Source of the DNA: Nitrospira sp.
GTDB lineage: Bacteria > Nitrospirota > Nitrospiria > Nitrospirales > Nitrospiraceae
DNA length: 64,000 nucleotides
Assembly (NCBI GenBank): GCA_030123565.1
Contig: CP126122.1
Span: 1,871,001 to 1,935,000 of the forward strand
Reading direction: 5' to 3'
The notes under the pieces were generated by a model. That model was not told where the DNA came from. It was given only the letters and a program-made list of their open reading frames with translations, and did not search any database. This document shows, piece by piece, positions 25,462 to 34,351 of this stretch (the first letter of the stretch is position 1; each line of letters opens with the position of its first letter). Both the position numbers and the translations under genes were made by a program.

Positions 25462-26405
25462 AACGACAGCAGGGCGAACCCCAGGCCCAATCCGGAGGTC
25501 ACAACCATGATGCGCAATGCCTGCGCGATATGGTCGGACGTCAATGGGGCCCTGTCGTCGCCGATCAACGGCCGATCGTGAGGAACCCCGTCATAATAGT
25601 TCCGGCCGCCGAGCTGAACGCCCAAGGCGCCGGCCATGGCTGCTTCCGGCCTCCCGCTGTTCGGGCTGGGGTGTTTGTCCCCGTCTCGATGCAATAGGTA
25701 CCAACTGTCTCGCATACGTTCCCATCGGCCGGTCGCCAATCCCGCCGCCAACGAGATGAAGCCGCCGGTCAGACGGGCTGGAATCCAATTCACCAGGTCG
25801 TCGAGCCGAGCGGAGGCCCACCCGAGATGTTCGTACCGGGCATCGCGGTGACCGACCATCGAATCGAGCGTATTGATCGCCTTGTAGGCCAACGCGAGCG
25901 GCGCGCCGCCGAGCGTCAGGTACACAAGCGGAGCGATGATGCCGTCGGAAGTACTTTCTGCAATCGTCTCCACCGTCGCGCGCACAATTTCAGGTTCCGC
26001 CAAGTCGGCGCTGTCGCGGCCCACGATCATCGCGACCGCTTCGCGTGCACCAGAAAGATTTCCCTGCATCAATTCACGGCCGATTGCCTGAACATGGTCG
26101 AACAGGTCACGCCCAGCGAGGGTCGTATAGGCCAATCCGATTCCGACCGCCTGGCCGAGCAGCGGCGAAAACGACTCCGCCTGCGCGATCACGAAGGTCC
26201 CGGCAACATAGACGGCCGCCGGTAATCCGATCGCGAGACCGGTTCCTGCGATTTGTAGCGCCTGCTCGGTCCGGCACAGGTTCCTGATTCGGTCATCGAA
26301 CCAGGCGATGACGCTGCCCATCCCCCTGACCGGATGGGGCAACCAGCGGGGATCCCCCGCCGTCACATCGAGCGCTGCCGCGAGCAACAGATCACCGCCG
26401 GTCAT
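25455..26405 (-). CDS. cbiB: Adenosylcobinamide-phosphate synthase CbiB
   Basis: A 316-residue integral membrane protein that joins aminopropanol (phosphate) to adenosylcobyric acid. Family segments are present: AAALDVTAGDPRWLPHPVRGMG at the start in shortened form, ESTSDGIIAPLVYLTLGGAPLALAYKAINT in the middle, and a region with RPEAAMAGALGVQLGG near the C-terminus. Several hydrophobic helices and the normal length support it. It overlaps the cobS stop by 4 bases (ATGA) and cobD by 7, so translation is probably coupled. Confidence 0.94.
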   Translation of the reverse strand: MTGGDLLLAAALDVTAGDPRWLPHPVRGMGSVIAWFDDRIRNLCRTEQALQIAGTGLAIGLPAAVYVAGTFVIAQAESFSPLLGQAVGIGLAYTTLAGRDLFDHVQAIGRELMQGNLSGAREAVAMIVGRDSADLAEPEIVRATVETIAESTSDGIIAPLVYLTLGGAPLALAYKAINTLDSMVGHRDARYEHLGWASARLDDLVNWIPARLTGGFISLAAGLATGRWERMRDSWYLLHRDGDKHPSPNSGRPEAAMAGALGVQLGGRNYYDGVPHDRPLIGDDRAPLTSDHIAQALRIMVVTSGLGLGFALLSLW

Positions 26406-27157
26406 CGTCCCATCACCGAAAGCGGGATCAGCAGCAGAAAGAGGATCTCGATCAATTCATTGGTGGCGCCGAGCAGGTCTCCCGTCACCCCGCCGAACCA
26501 TTCACGACAAGCGCTTCGCACCAAGGCAACCAGGACCAGTCCTCCTCCCATGGTCGCAACAGCCGCAGGAACACCCAACCCGGCCGCAAGCGCCGCCACC
26601 ATGACGAGGCTCGACAGGGCCACATGCTGCATGGACAAATGGGAGAGAAACGGCGCGGCCAACCCACCTTCGTTCCTCGCATAGGGAGAAGACCAGGCGA
26701 CCGCCACCATGGCCCAGCGGCCAAGCGCCGGCATACAAAGCAACACCGGCAGCCGGAGTGCCTGGGGGAGGGCGAGCAACCCGGCATAGCGCAACAGCAA
26801 CGACAAAAACAGTCCCGTGGCGCCAAGCGCTCCGATGCGAGGGTCACGCATGATGCGCAATCGGTCGGCCGGCGTGCGACCGCCTGCCAGTCCGTCCAAT
26901 GTGTCAGCCAATCCATCCTGATGCAGGCCGCGCGTCAACAACACCAGCAGCAGGATCAACAGCCCATTCACGACCTCTGCAGCCAGAAACCACCGCAAGC
27001 CCTTGTCGGCGAGCGCGAGCAGGCCGCCGATCATGAGGCCGACCGTCGAATACCAGGCCATCGACGTGGCCAGCTCTGTGGCAGTCGGCTCATGATGGCT
27101 CCGGCTGATCGGGATCGCCGTCAAAAAATGCCAGGCGAAGACAAAGGGTCTGGTCAT
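26402..27157 (-). CDS. cobS: Cobalamin synthase CobS
   Basis: 251 residues from the ATG at 27157, the family length. It is the membrane-bound adenosylcobinamide-GDP ribazoletransferase that joins the two halves of cobalamin. The DGLADTLDGLAGG motif for metal and phosphate binding and MRDPRIGALG are intact, with about six membrane helices around them. The frame is open 44 codons upstream into cobT, but that part is not family sequence. The ribosome site is weak and the gene starts 10 bases after cobT, so coupling is likely. Confidence 0.94.
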   Translation of the reverse strand: MTRPFVFAWHFLTAIPISRSHHEPTATELATSMAWYSTVGLMIGGLLALADKGLRWFLAAEVVNGLLILLLVLLTRGLHQDGLADTLDGLAGGRTPADRLRIMRDPRIGALGATGLFLSLLLRYAGLLALPQALRLPVLLCMPALGRWAMVAVAWSSPYARNEGGLAAPFLSHLSMQHVALSSLVMVAALAAGLGVPAAVATMGGGLVLVALVRSACREWFGGVTGDLLGATNELIEILFLLLIPLSVMGR

Positions 27158-27167
27158 GGCGGCTAAG

Positions 27168-28220
27168 TCAGTCACGTTCCGATACACCGGCTTCATCAAA
27201 CGTCGCCATCTCGGTGAGAATCTTGATCGAGGCCTGCACCAGGCCCATACCCAGACAGGCCCCCGTGCCTTCACCAAGCCGGAGGTCAAGGTCGAAGAGC
27301 GGCTTCAGACCGAGGTGATCCAGAATGGCCTGATGCCCCCGTTCCACGGATCGATGCGAGGCGATCAGGTAGTCCCGGCAACGAGGCTGCAATCCCACGG
27401 CGATCAATGCGGCGGCCCCGGCGATGAACCCATCCAAGACCACCGGCACCCTCGCTGCCGCAGCGCCTAGCATGAGTCCGGCCAGACCGCCGATTTCCAA
27501 CCCACCGACCTTGGCCAGGGTGTCGAGCGCGTCCGTCCGATCTGGACGGTGCCGGTCGAGGGCCTCTTGGATGACCATGACCTTGTGAGCATGGGCTGCC
27601 TCGTCGATCCCGGTTCCGCGCCCCGTCACCTCGGCCACCGGGCGACCAGTCATCACCGCCGTGATCGCCGCACTCGGTGTCGTGTTGCCAATACCCATAT
27701 CGCCGGTCCCGATCAACCCGATACCTTCGCGCGATGCCTCGGTTGCCAGATCGACACCGATCTGCAGCGCCTCCCTGGCCTGCTCGCGACCCATCGCCGG
27801 TTCGACCAACAGATTCTTTGTCCCAGCCATGACCCTTTTCTGAATGAGTCCTGGCACGGCGCCGAACTCGTAGGCCACACCGATGTCCACGACCCGTACA
27901 TCGACCCCGACATGGCGGGCCAACACATTGACCCCTGCACCGCCTCGAAGGAAGTTCAACACCATCTGCGGCGTCACCTCACGTGGATAGGCGCTCACCC
28001 CTTCGATCGCGACGCCGTGATCTGCGGCAAAGGTGAACACAGCCCCGCGCGGCAGGTTCGGTTTCACCTCACCAGTAATCGTGGCGTACCGGACGGCCAT
28101 CTCTTCAAGCCGGCCCAGACTACCCAGGGGTTTTGTCAGCCGGTTAAGACGGGCCTGTACCTGTGCCGAAACGTCAGCATCAAGCGGTCGAATCTGTGCC
28201 AGCGCCTCATCGAGCGTCAT
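27168..28220 (-). CDS. cobT: DMB phosphoribosyltransferase CobT
   Basis: 350 residues from the ATG at 28220, with AGGGGAG upstream. CobT transfers phosphoribose from nicotinate mononucleotide to dimethylbenzimidazole to give alpha-ribazole phosphate. The family sequence is intact: LTKPLGSLGRLE near the start, FAADHGVA, GTGDMGIGNTT-type loop and RLGEGTGACLGM, which contains the catalytic glutamate. It is 13 bases after cobU. Together with bluB upstream it supplies the lower ligand nucleotide. Confidence 0.96.
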   Translation of the reverse strand: MTLDEALAQIRPLDADVSAQVQARLNRLTKPLGSLGRLEEMAVRYATITGEVKPNLPRGAVFTFAADHGVAIEGVSAYPREVTPQMVLNFLRGGAGVNVLARHVGVDVRVVDIGVAYEFGAVPGLIQKRVMAGTKNLLVEPAMGREQAREALQIGVDLATEASREGIGLIGTGDMGIGNTTPSAAITAVMTGRPVAEVTGRGTGIDEAAHAHKVMVIQEALDRHRPDRTDALDTLAKVGGLEIGGLAGLMLGAAAARVPVVLDGFIAGAAALIAVGLQPRCRDYLIASHRSVERGHQAILDHLGLKPLFDLDLRLGEGTGACLGMGLVQASIKILTEMATFDEAGVSERD

Positions 28221-28233
28221 TCCATCTCCCCTA

Positions 28234-28770
28234 TCACTTGAGCTTGAGCGATTGGCCGCTGATGACGACATAGACCTCGTCTGCTGCATCGGCCACCTGC
28301 TGATTCACGCCACCTGCCAGATCGCGAAAGGCACGTGCACTCCGGTTGGCCGGCACCAGACCGAATCCCAGTTCGTTGCTGACCAGCACCACTCGGGCGG
28401 GAACTGCACGAATGGCCTGCAGCAGATCATCGACCGGCTCGGTGATGTCCTTGTCTGTGATGCGGCGCCCGCACAGATTGCTCAACCAAAGCGTCAGGCA
28501 ATCCACGACGATCGTACGATAGGCCTTGCCCTCCGATCGGAACCACGCGGCCAACTCACGCGGCACTTCCGCCGTCACCCACTCGGCAGAACGGGTCGCA
28601 CGATGCCGCTTGATCCGATCCGCCATTTCGCCGTCGAGGGCCTCGCCGGTCGCCACGAAGGCCTTGGGCCCGCTCCGTCCCGCCAGTTCAAGCGCCGCTT
28701 GACTCTTTCCGGATGACGCTCCGCCCAACACCAAAACAAGCCGCGACCGTTTGTTCGCTTTTTTTTTCAT
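28234..28770 (-). CDS. cobU: Adenosylcobinamide kinase / guanylyltransferase CobU
   Basis: 178 residues from the ATG at 28770. The P-loop GGASSGKS is near the N-terminus, followed by HR-ATR-S-AEW, whose histidine carries the guanylyl intermediate in the family, and VSNELGFGLVPANR. The enzyme phosphorylates and then GTP-activates adenosylcobinamide for CobS. A basic KKKANKRSR start precedes the first strand. It begins 4 bases after the upstream adenosyltransferase stop. Confidence 0.94.
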   Translation of the reverse strand: MKKKANKRSRLVLVLGGASSGKSQAALELAGRSGPKAFVATGEALDGEMADRIKRHRATRSAEWVTAEVPRELAAWFRSEGKAYRTIVVDCLTLWLSNLCGRRITDKDITEPVDDLLQAIRAVPARVVLVSNELGFGLVPANRSARAFRDLAGGVNQQVADAADEVYVVISGQSLKLK

Positions 28771-28774
28771 CCAC

Positions 28775-29371
28775 TCACTCGTCGGTCGCACCGGCATCCC
28801 GTTGCCACAGAAATTCCGGTTCACCCTGAGTCTTTGCCACCCACCGGGCTAGGACAAACAGGGCGTCGCTCAAACGGTTCAAGTATTTGTTGAGCTCTGC
28901 CGCGACCGGTTCCTCGCGCGTCAGACGGATGCAGATGCGCTCGGCGCGGCGGCAAATCGTCCGCGCCTGATGGAGCGTCGCCGACACCTTCCCCCCACCG
29001 GGCAGAATAAATTCCTTGAGCGGCGCCAGATCCTTCTGGCAGCGGTCGATCATGCGCTCAAGCTTCGTGACATCCTGTGCCGTGACCGTCGGCATGTTTT
29101 TGAATGTCTGCCCCGGCGCCGTGGCGAGGATGCTGCCGACATCGAACAACTTGTTCTGGACCCAACGAAGGTCCTCTTCAAGTTGCGTCGAGGCGGCCGA
29201 CTTCGTGACGGCTTCGGCGTTCATCGCCCGCACCAACCCCACGGACGCATTCAATTCATCGACCGTGCCGTAGGCTTCGACACGCAGACAGTCTTTCCAG
29301 ACCTGCTGCCCTCCCGCTAGTCTCGTTTGGCCCGCATCGCCGGTTCTCGTATAGACCTTGGTGATTCGCAT
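28775..29371 (-). CDS. PduO-type ATP:cob(I)alamin adenosyltransferase
   Basis: A 198-residue four-helix-bundle enzyme of the PduO/MMAB family that makes adenosylcobalamin or adenosylcobinamide from the cob(I) form. The N-terminal YTRTGDAGQTRLAGG binds ATP, and helix motifs AYGTVDELNASVG, FILPGGGK and CRRAERICIRL are intact. A second, unrelated adenosyltransferase (CobO type) is encoded about 900 bases upstream in the same operon. The start overlaps the bluB end by 55 bases. It lies directly before cobU. Confidence 0.95.
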   Translation of the reverse strand: MRITKVYTRTGDAGQTRLAGGQQVWKDCLRVEAYGTVDELNASVGLVRAMNAEAVTKSAASTQLEEDLRWVQNKLFDVGSILATAPGQTFKNMPTVTAQDVTKLERMIDRCQKDLAPLKEFILPGGGKVSATLHQARTICRRAERICIRLTREEPVAAELNKYLNRLSDALFVLARWVAKTQGEPEFLWQRDAGATDE

Positions 29372-30093
29372 CCCGCTGTTCTCCCCTTCCCCCCCACTCT
29401 ATTGCCCCATGCCTCATAGTGCACCAGATCCTCGACCGGCAGTCTGGCCCGCCAGCCGGCCGTTTCAAGATCAGGCTTCGCCGCAAATTCCGATACGTAG
29501 CCGAGACAGAGGTAGGCCAGCACCTTCACCGGCCTCGGAATGCCGAGCACCCGTTTCAGCGCGGCGTGATTCAAGATACTCACCCACCCGACTCCGATCC
29601 CCTCTACCCGTGCCGCCAGCCAGAGATTCTGAATGGCGCAACAGGTACTGTACAGATCTGTATCCCGTACGGTCGAACGTCCAAGAACATGAGGACCGCC
29701 TCGTTGCCTGCTGCAGGTCACGCAAAGGTTGACCGACGATTCTTCGATGCCTTCCAGTTTGAGGCTCCGGTAGAGTTCCGCACGAGGTTTCCTGTACCGC
29801 AGGGCCGCCGCCTCATTCGTCTTGTCGAAGAGCTGCTTCACCGCGCGCTTCGTCTCACGAACACGCACGACGACAAAATCCCAGGGCTGCATGAACCCTA
29901 CCGATCCTGCATGGTGTGCGGCGTTCAGCAAGCGAGCGAGAACCTCGTCGGGAATCGGCGTCGGCAGAAAATTTCGACGGACATCCCGGCGCTCGAAAAT
30001 CGCCCGATAGACCGCCTCACGCTCGGCGTTGGAAAACGGTTCCTGACAATCGCCTGAGGATCGTACCGCCATCTCTCGCTCGTCACGTGCCAT
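29317..30093 (-). CDS. bluB: 5,6-dimethylbenzimidazole synthase BluB
   Basis: 258 residues from the ATG at 30093. It is a nitroreductase-fold flavoprotein that cleaves reduced FMN with oxygen to give dimethylbenzimidazole. Family segments include AIFERRDVRRNFLP, AAHHAGSVGFMQPWDF, GVGWVSIL and LCLGYV. It is about 35 residues longer than usual at the C-terminus because the frame reads into the start of the adenosyltransferase gene. The first codons overlap the end of the CWC gene by 11 bases; an ATG at 30072 is an alternative. The need for oxygen fits an aerobic host. Confidence 0.93.
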   Translation of the reverse strand: MARDEREMAVRSSGDCQEPFSNAEREAVYRAIFERRDVRRNFLPTPIPDEVLARLLNAAHHAGSVGFMQPWDFVVVRVRETKRAVKQLFDKTNEAAALRYRKPRAELYRSLKLEGIEESSVNLCVTCSRQRGGPHVLGRSTVRDTDLYSTCCAIQNLWLAARVEGIGVGWVSILNHAALKRVLGIPRPVKVLAYLCLGYVSEFAAKPDLETAGWRARLPVEDLVHYEAWGNRVGGKGRTAGCESPRSIREPAMRAKRD

Positions 30094-30298
30094 GGGGTTC
30101 GCCCTGCGAAACGTTTGGTCCGATGGCACCACTCGCGACTTGCTTCAAACAGGTAGGACAGAGGCAATCCTGAAAACGCGCCGCAATCCAATCCATCTGC
30201 TCTTCTGTGATGCCGACTGTTCCACACCAACATTGATAACCGCTACAGGAGAACGGTTGGCCGCAATGTTCGCAGGTCTTGGTCGCCGGTCCTCTCAA
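30083..30298 (-). CDS. Small cysteine-rich CWC-type protein
   Basis: A 71-residue protein with a TTG start that overlaps the cobO stop (TTGA). Seven cysteines and one histidine are arranged as CEHCGQPFSC near residue 9, CWCG near 23 and CLCPTCL near 45. This fits the Cys_rich_CWC family, probable zinc-binding proteins of unknown role. The frame joins two cobalamin genes by overlaps at both ends, which argues for a genuine product made at a fixed ratio. A role in cobalamin assembly is inferred from context only. Confidence 0.75.
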   Translation of the reverse strand: MRGPATKTCEHCGQPFSCSGYQCWCGTVGITEEQMDWIAARFQDCLCPTCLKQVASGAIGPNVSQGEPHGT

Positions 30299-30894
30299 AA
30301 TTCCACCCCAGCCTGCGCCTTGATGCCTTTGCGGAACGGATGTTTCACCTGTTTCATCTCGGTCACGAGATCCGCAACCTCGATCAACTCGGCCGGAGCC
30401 CCCCGGCCGGTGACGATCACATGTTGCATGGGCGGGCGTTTCTGCAAACGCGGCAGGACTTCGCCGACGGCCACATAACCATGGTTGAGCGCAATGTTGA
30501 ACTCATCCAAAATCACCATCGCATAGGAAGGATCGTCCAAAAACTCGCAGACCTGCGCCCAGGCCCGCTGCGCGAATTGAATATCGCGCTCGCGATCCTG
30601 CGTCTCCCAGGTATACCCTTCCCCCATGCGAAGAAACATCACCCGGTCGCCGAGCGACTTCAACACCCGCTCCTCCGCCGTATCGATGGCGCCCTTGATG
30701 AACTGCACGACCGCCACCTTCATGCCATGGCCGACACAGCGCAGCGCCATCCCGAACGCGGCGGTGGTCTTCCCCTTGCCCGCACCGGTGTAGACGATCA
30801 GAAGGCCCTTCTCTTCCTGCGCCGCCTCGATCCGTCGATCCACCGAGGCTTTCAATCGCTGCATCCTGGCTTGATGGTCCTGCTGATCCGTCAT
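30295..30894 (-). CDS. cobO: Corrinoid adenosyltransferase CobO/BtuR
   Basis: 199 residues from the ATG at 30894, with GGAAAGG upstream. A P-loop enzyme: YTGAGKGKTTAAFG near residue 40, then VVQFIKGAIDTAEE, ILDEFNIALNHGY and VTGRGAPAELIEVADLVTEM, all typical of CobO/BtuR/CobA. It adenosylates cob(I)yrinic acid diamide and later intermediates. It starts one base after cbiA. It is the second adenosyltransferase type in this operon. Confidence 0.95.
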   Translation of the reverse strand: MTDQQDHQARMQRLKASVDRRIEAAQEEKGLLIVYTGAGKGKTTAAFGMALRCVGHGMKVAVVQFIKGAIDTAEERVLKSLGDRVMFLRMGEGYTWETQDRERDIQFAQRAWAQVCEFLDDPSYAMVILDEFNIALNHGYVAVGEVLPRLQKRPPMQHVIVTGRGAPAELIEVADLVTEMKQVKHPFRKGIKAQAGVEF

Positions 30895-30895
30895 G

Positions 30896-32290
30896 TCAAA
30901 CCTTTCCAATAGAAGAAACGGTCCTTCGTGATCCACGCACGGCGGTCAGTAGGTCCGATGCGACTTCCGGATGGCTCCCGAAGTGCAAGTGACTATAGAG
31001 GGCGAGGGTGTTGCCCGCCCTCAACCCATCCTGACCGATCGATTGGCCTTCAGCGTCCGACAGACTGCAGGCATAGTGCAACAGGCCCTTCGGTTCCAGC
31101 GTGGAATAATGGAACTCATGCCCGCGCAGCGACGCGCCGGGCGGGCCAAGGAGACAGGGCTGAGTCACCTCGACCGTCCGATAGCCTAATGTGAGGCCGG
31201 CTTTGCGCATGACCGCTTCTGCCGGAAAGATCCCGGCCATCTCATGTCGCAAGCCGTCACAGTCGCGGATCGCCTCTGTCAGGTACATGAGCCCGCCGCA
31301 TTCGGCATAGAGGGCCCCGCCACGTTCGGCGAATGTCCGCACCGCGGTTCGCATCGTGGTATTGGCAGCCAGAGCCTCACCGTAGAGTTCCGGGTAGCCG
31401 CCGCCGAAGTAGAGTAGATCCACAGCAGGTAATTCCATATCGCGCAGGGGTGAAAACTTCACGATCTCCGCCCCCGCCGCTTCGAGCAGGTCCAGATTGT
31501 CCTGGTAGTAAAAACAAAAGGCTGCATCGTAGGCGCAGCCGATACGAACCGGCGACTGCCGCCCCGCCCTGGCAGGCGCCGTCACGTCGCCCACAACATC
31601 ACCTGCGGACCTGGCCAAGACCTCCACCAGATCCAGATCCACCGTCTCTGCTGCGGACCGAGCCAGCCGATCGTAGAGATCGCTCTGCCCCTGTTCGATG
31701 GCGGTCCTCAGACCAAGATGCCGGTCCTGGATCGTCACGGACGCATCGGGGTGCAAGTAGCCGACGACCGCCAGGTCCGTTTTCGCCTCCACCGCCTCTC
31801 GCAACAGGCGGTAATGGCCCTCGCTGCCAACTCGATTGAAGAGCACCGCGCGAACCTGTAAGGCAGGGTCGAACTTCGCGTAACCGGACGCCATGGCGGC
31901 AGCAGATCGGGCCATCGCGCTGCCGTCGATAACCAGCAGAACCGGCGCATTCAGCTGCTTCGCCAATTCGGCCGTACTGCCTCGCTCCGTCACCGGTGAG
32001 CTGCCGTCGAAAAGTCCCATCATACCTTCGATGATGGACAGGTCCGCGTCGGCGGAGGCACGGGCAAAGATGCTGCAATTGAGGGCCTCTCCCAACATCC
32101 AGCCGTCCAGGTTGCGCGAGGGCCGCCCGGTCACAACCTGGTGGTGGCCCGGATCGATAAAGTCCGGCCCTGCCTTGAATGGTTGGACGAGCAGCCCCCT
32201 GGCCTTCAGCGCCGCCATGAGCGCCAGGGTGACGGTCGTCTTGCCGGCACCGCTATTGGTGCCGGCGATGACCAGACGAGGACGTTGCAT
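30896..32290 (-). CDS. cbiA: Cobyrinic acid a,c-diamide synthase CbiA
   Basis: A 464-residue ATP- and glutamine-dependent amidotransferase. The ATPase domain has GTNSGAGKTTVTLALMAAL near the N-terminus and the family loops GPDFIDPGHH and EGMMGLFDG. The glutaminase domain has the nucleophile cysteine in YAECGGLMYL and the histidine in GHEFHYS. It amidates the a and c side chains, the first of the amidations that CbiP completes. GAGGAG lies before the ATG. It follows btuB by 32 bases in the same transcript, so it is under the second riboswitch. Confidence 0.95.
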   Translation of the reverse strand: MQRPRLVIAGTNSGAGKTTVTLALMAALKARGLLVQPFKAGPDFIDPGHHQVVTGRPSRNLDGWMLGEALNCSIFARASADADLSIIEGMMGLFDGSSPVTERGSTAELAKQLNAPVLLVIDGSAMARSAAAMASGYAKFDPALQVRAVLFNRVGSEGHYRLLREAVEAKTDLAVVGYLHPDASVTIQDRHLGLRTAIEQGQSDLYDRLARSAAETVDLDLVEVLARSAGDVVGDVTAPARAGRQSPVRIGCAYDAAFCFYYQDNLDLLEAAGAEIVKFSPLRDMELPAVDLLYFGGGYPELYGEALAANTTMRTAVRTFAERGGALYAECGGLMYLTEAIRDCDGLRHEMAGIFPAEAVMRKAGLTLGYRTVEVTQPCLLGPPGASLRGHEFHYSTLEPKGLLHYACSLSDAEGQSIGQDGLRAGNTLALYSHLHFGSHPEVASDLLTAVRGSRRTVSSIGKV

Positions 32291-32322
32291 CAGGTGCTCC
32301 TCATCTCTTCTTCATGCCTTTC

Positions 32323-34305
32323 TCATGCCTTGCCGCCCAACGTGAAACGCAGACCGCCGAAAATAGAACGAATCGGCGTGCCGGCGCTGGCGATCTCTTC
32401 GTACTTCTCGTTGAACAGGTTTTCGGCCCGGAGATAGGCCTGCACCTGCTTGGTCACATCGTAGGTCACAGCCAATGACCAGACATCGAAGGCCCGCAGA
32501 TTTTGTTGATCATTGGTGGTGTTGAAACGTGATCCGACATAGCGGCCGGTCACGGTGATCCAAAGGGGATCGATAGGTTGGTAGCTGACCATGGCACTCC
32601 ACTGATCGGTGGGCCATCGAGGGAGACGGCTGTGGGTATCCAAATCGCGCGTAAGTGTGTTGGTATATTGAGCCTGCAGGATGACGCTCTTCAAGAAGGG
32701 CCTGTCGCTGGAATAGGTATAGGACAAACCGGCCTCCCATCCCTTGGTGGAGGCCTCACCCAGTTGCTGCGGACAGAAGCCGAACGTGCTGAACGGCGCG
32801 CAAAAGACCGGATCGAACGTCGTGATGATCAAGTTCCGGTAACGATTCCAGAAGAACCCGCCGGTGAACTTGAGCTGTTTGGAGAAGAAATACTGATCGA
32901 TCCCCACGTCCATACTCTGGTTCTTTTCCGGCCCCAGATTGGGATTACCGAAATTGGGAAAAAACAATTCGTTCATGCTGGGCGCACGAAATCCGGTGGA
33001 ATAGCCGGCGCGGAACTTGGTGTCGGTTTCTTTGAGAAGATATCCACCGGTCAGCCGGTAGGTGGTGGCATCACCGAACACGTTGTAACTGTCATGCCTG
33101 ATTCCGGCGGTCGCGAAGACCCGGTCCCAGAGGTTGAATTGCGCCTGGGCGAACCCGGCGTTGGAACTCAGGATGCGGTTGGTGAGCCCGGTGTCGTTCT
33201 CGCCCTGCTGTTCACGAAATTGATAGCCGGCGGTGAGCAACAACAGTTTGGTGACTTGAACATTATGCTGCCACTCCAAACGATTGGAGAGCACGCGGGT
33301 TTCGTTCGGAGTTCCGAACGGTGTACTGAACACACCGGTGACGACATTGCGCTGGAGGGTGCCGGGCAGAAACAACGAGGCTTCCTGCGAGCGCGCCAAC
33401 GTCAACTTCTGGGTCCACCAACTCGTGATGGGCTGTTCGTAACTGCCGCTGAACACATACTGCTGCGTCCGGCTCTTCGACCCGAAGACATCGCTCGGAG
33501 CGGTCGCCGACAGATTGTCGAGGTTGACATCGGAATTCATCCAACGCATGGTGAAGTCGAGCCGCCCGTCGCGCGGAAGATCCACCCCGATCCGGCCCGA
33601 TCCCTGCCAATTGTGGTAGCCGTCGCGCTCGGTGGCGCCGCGCCGGTAATTGACCGCCGAAAAACTGGATGTGTCCCAGCGGGAGAGCGTGAAACTGTAA
33701 TCGACGATGCCCTTCTTCCCCGAGAGGTTTCCGCCTTCGCGCAAGGAGGCGAAGGATCCGTATTCCAGAAACCCGCCGGCGGAGAGCGGCCCCTGGCCCC
33801 TCTTCGTCACGATGTTGATGACGCCTCCCATCGCATCAGACCCCCACAACATGCTCTGCGCGCCGCGTAGGATTTCGATGCGTTCGATGTTGTCGGTCCT
33901 CAGGTTGGAAAAGTCATAACTGCCCAGGGTCCCGCTGTTGACGATCGCGCCGTCGATGAGCACCAGCGTCTGACTTGAACTGCTCCCGCGAATCCTGGCG
34001 TTGGCCTCCGTGCCAGGTCCGCCGTTCGAGAAGATGGCGACTCCCTGGGCCAATTGAAGCGCATCGATCACGCTCCGGATGTTTTGTTTTTTCATGTCCT
34101 CTTCGGTGATGACTTGCACGGCGCTGGTCACCTGGCTCACCGGCACCGGAGTCTTTGTGGCCGAGATCACGACTTCTTCGGTCTGCACGACCGGTTCCGG
34201 TTCGACCGGCGCTTCGGCGAACGAGGTACTGGCCCAGAACGACGACACAGAGGCTATACACACGACGGCACAACCGACGGACCACTCCTCAATCACACGC
34301 AACAT
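32323..34305 (-). CDS. btuB: TonB-dependent outer-membrane receptor, BtuB type
   Basis: A 660-residue receptor. A signal peptide (about 1-30) is followed by a TonB box-like TEEVVISATKTPV, a plug domain (about 45-165, with RIRGSSSSQTLVLIDG and the plug motif RIEILRGAQSMLWGSDAMGGVINIVTKR, given in part) and a 22-strand barrel ending in GGLRFTLGGKA, slightly different from the usual final aromatic. The substrate, cobalamin or another corrinoid, is inferred from the cobalamin riboswitch directly upstream and from the corrinoid genes on both sides. The mature N-terminus is Pro/Glu/Val-rich. Length is normal for BtuB-like receptors. Confidence 0.9.
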   Translation of the reverse strand: MLRVIEEWSVGCAVVCIASVSSFWASTSFAEAPVEPEPVVQTEEVVISATKTPVPVSQVTSAVQVITEEDMKKQNIRSVIDALQLAQGVAIFSNGGPGTEANARIRGSSSSQTLVLIDGAIVNSGTLGSYDFSNLRTDNIERIEILRGAQSMLWGSDAMGGVINIVTKRGQGPLSAGGFLEYGSFASLREGGNLSGKKGIVDYSFTLSRWDTSSFSAVNYRRGATERDGYHNWQGSGRIGVDLPRDGRLDFTMRWMNSDVNLDNLSATAPSDVFGSKSRTQQYVFSGSYEQPITSWWTQKLTLARSQEASLFLPGTLQRNVVTGVFSTPFGTPNETRVLSNRLEWQHNVQVTKLLLLTAGYQFREQQGENDTGLTNRILSSNAGFAQAQFNLWDRVFATAGIRHDSYNVFGDATTYRLTGGYLLKETDTKFRAGYSTGFRAPSMNELFFPNFGNPNLGPEKNQSMDVGIDQYFFSKQLKFTGGFFWNRYRNLIITTFDPVFCAPFSTFGFCPQQLGEASTKGWEAGLSYTYSSDRPFLKSVILQAQYTNTLTRDLDTHSRLPRWPTDQWSAMVSYQPIDPLWITVTGRYVGSRFNTTNDQQNLRAFDVWSLAVTYDVTKQVQAYLRAENLFNEKYEEIASAGTPIRSIFGGLRFTLGGKA

Positions 34306-34351
34306 GCTACATCTCCCTTTCGCTCGAAGGGATCAGTCGAAACAACCGTCA

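Noticed and set aside
32578-33870. A 430-codon plus-strand frame opposite btuB
   Set aside because: Antisense to a well-supported TonB-dependent receptor; no ribosome site or motif.
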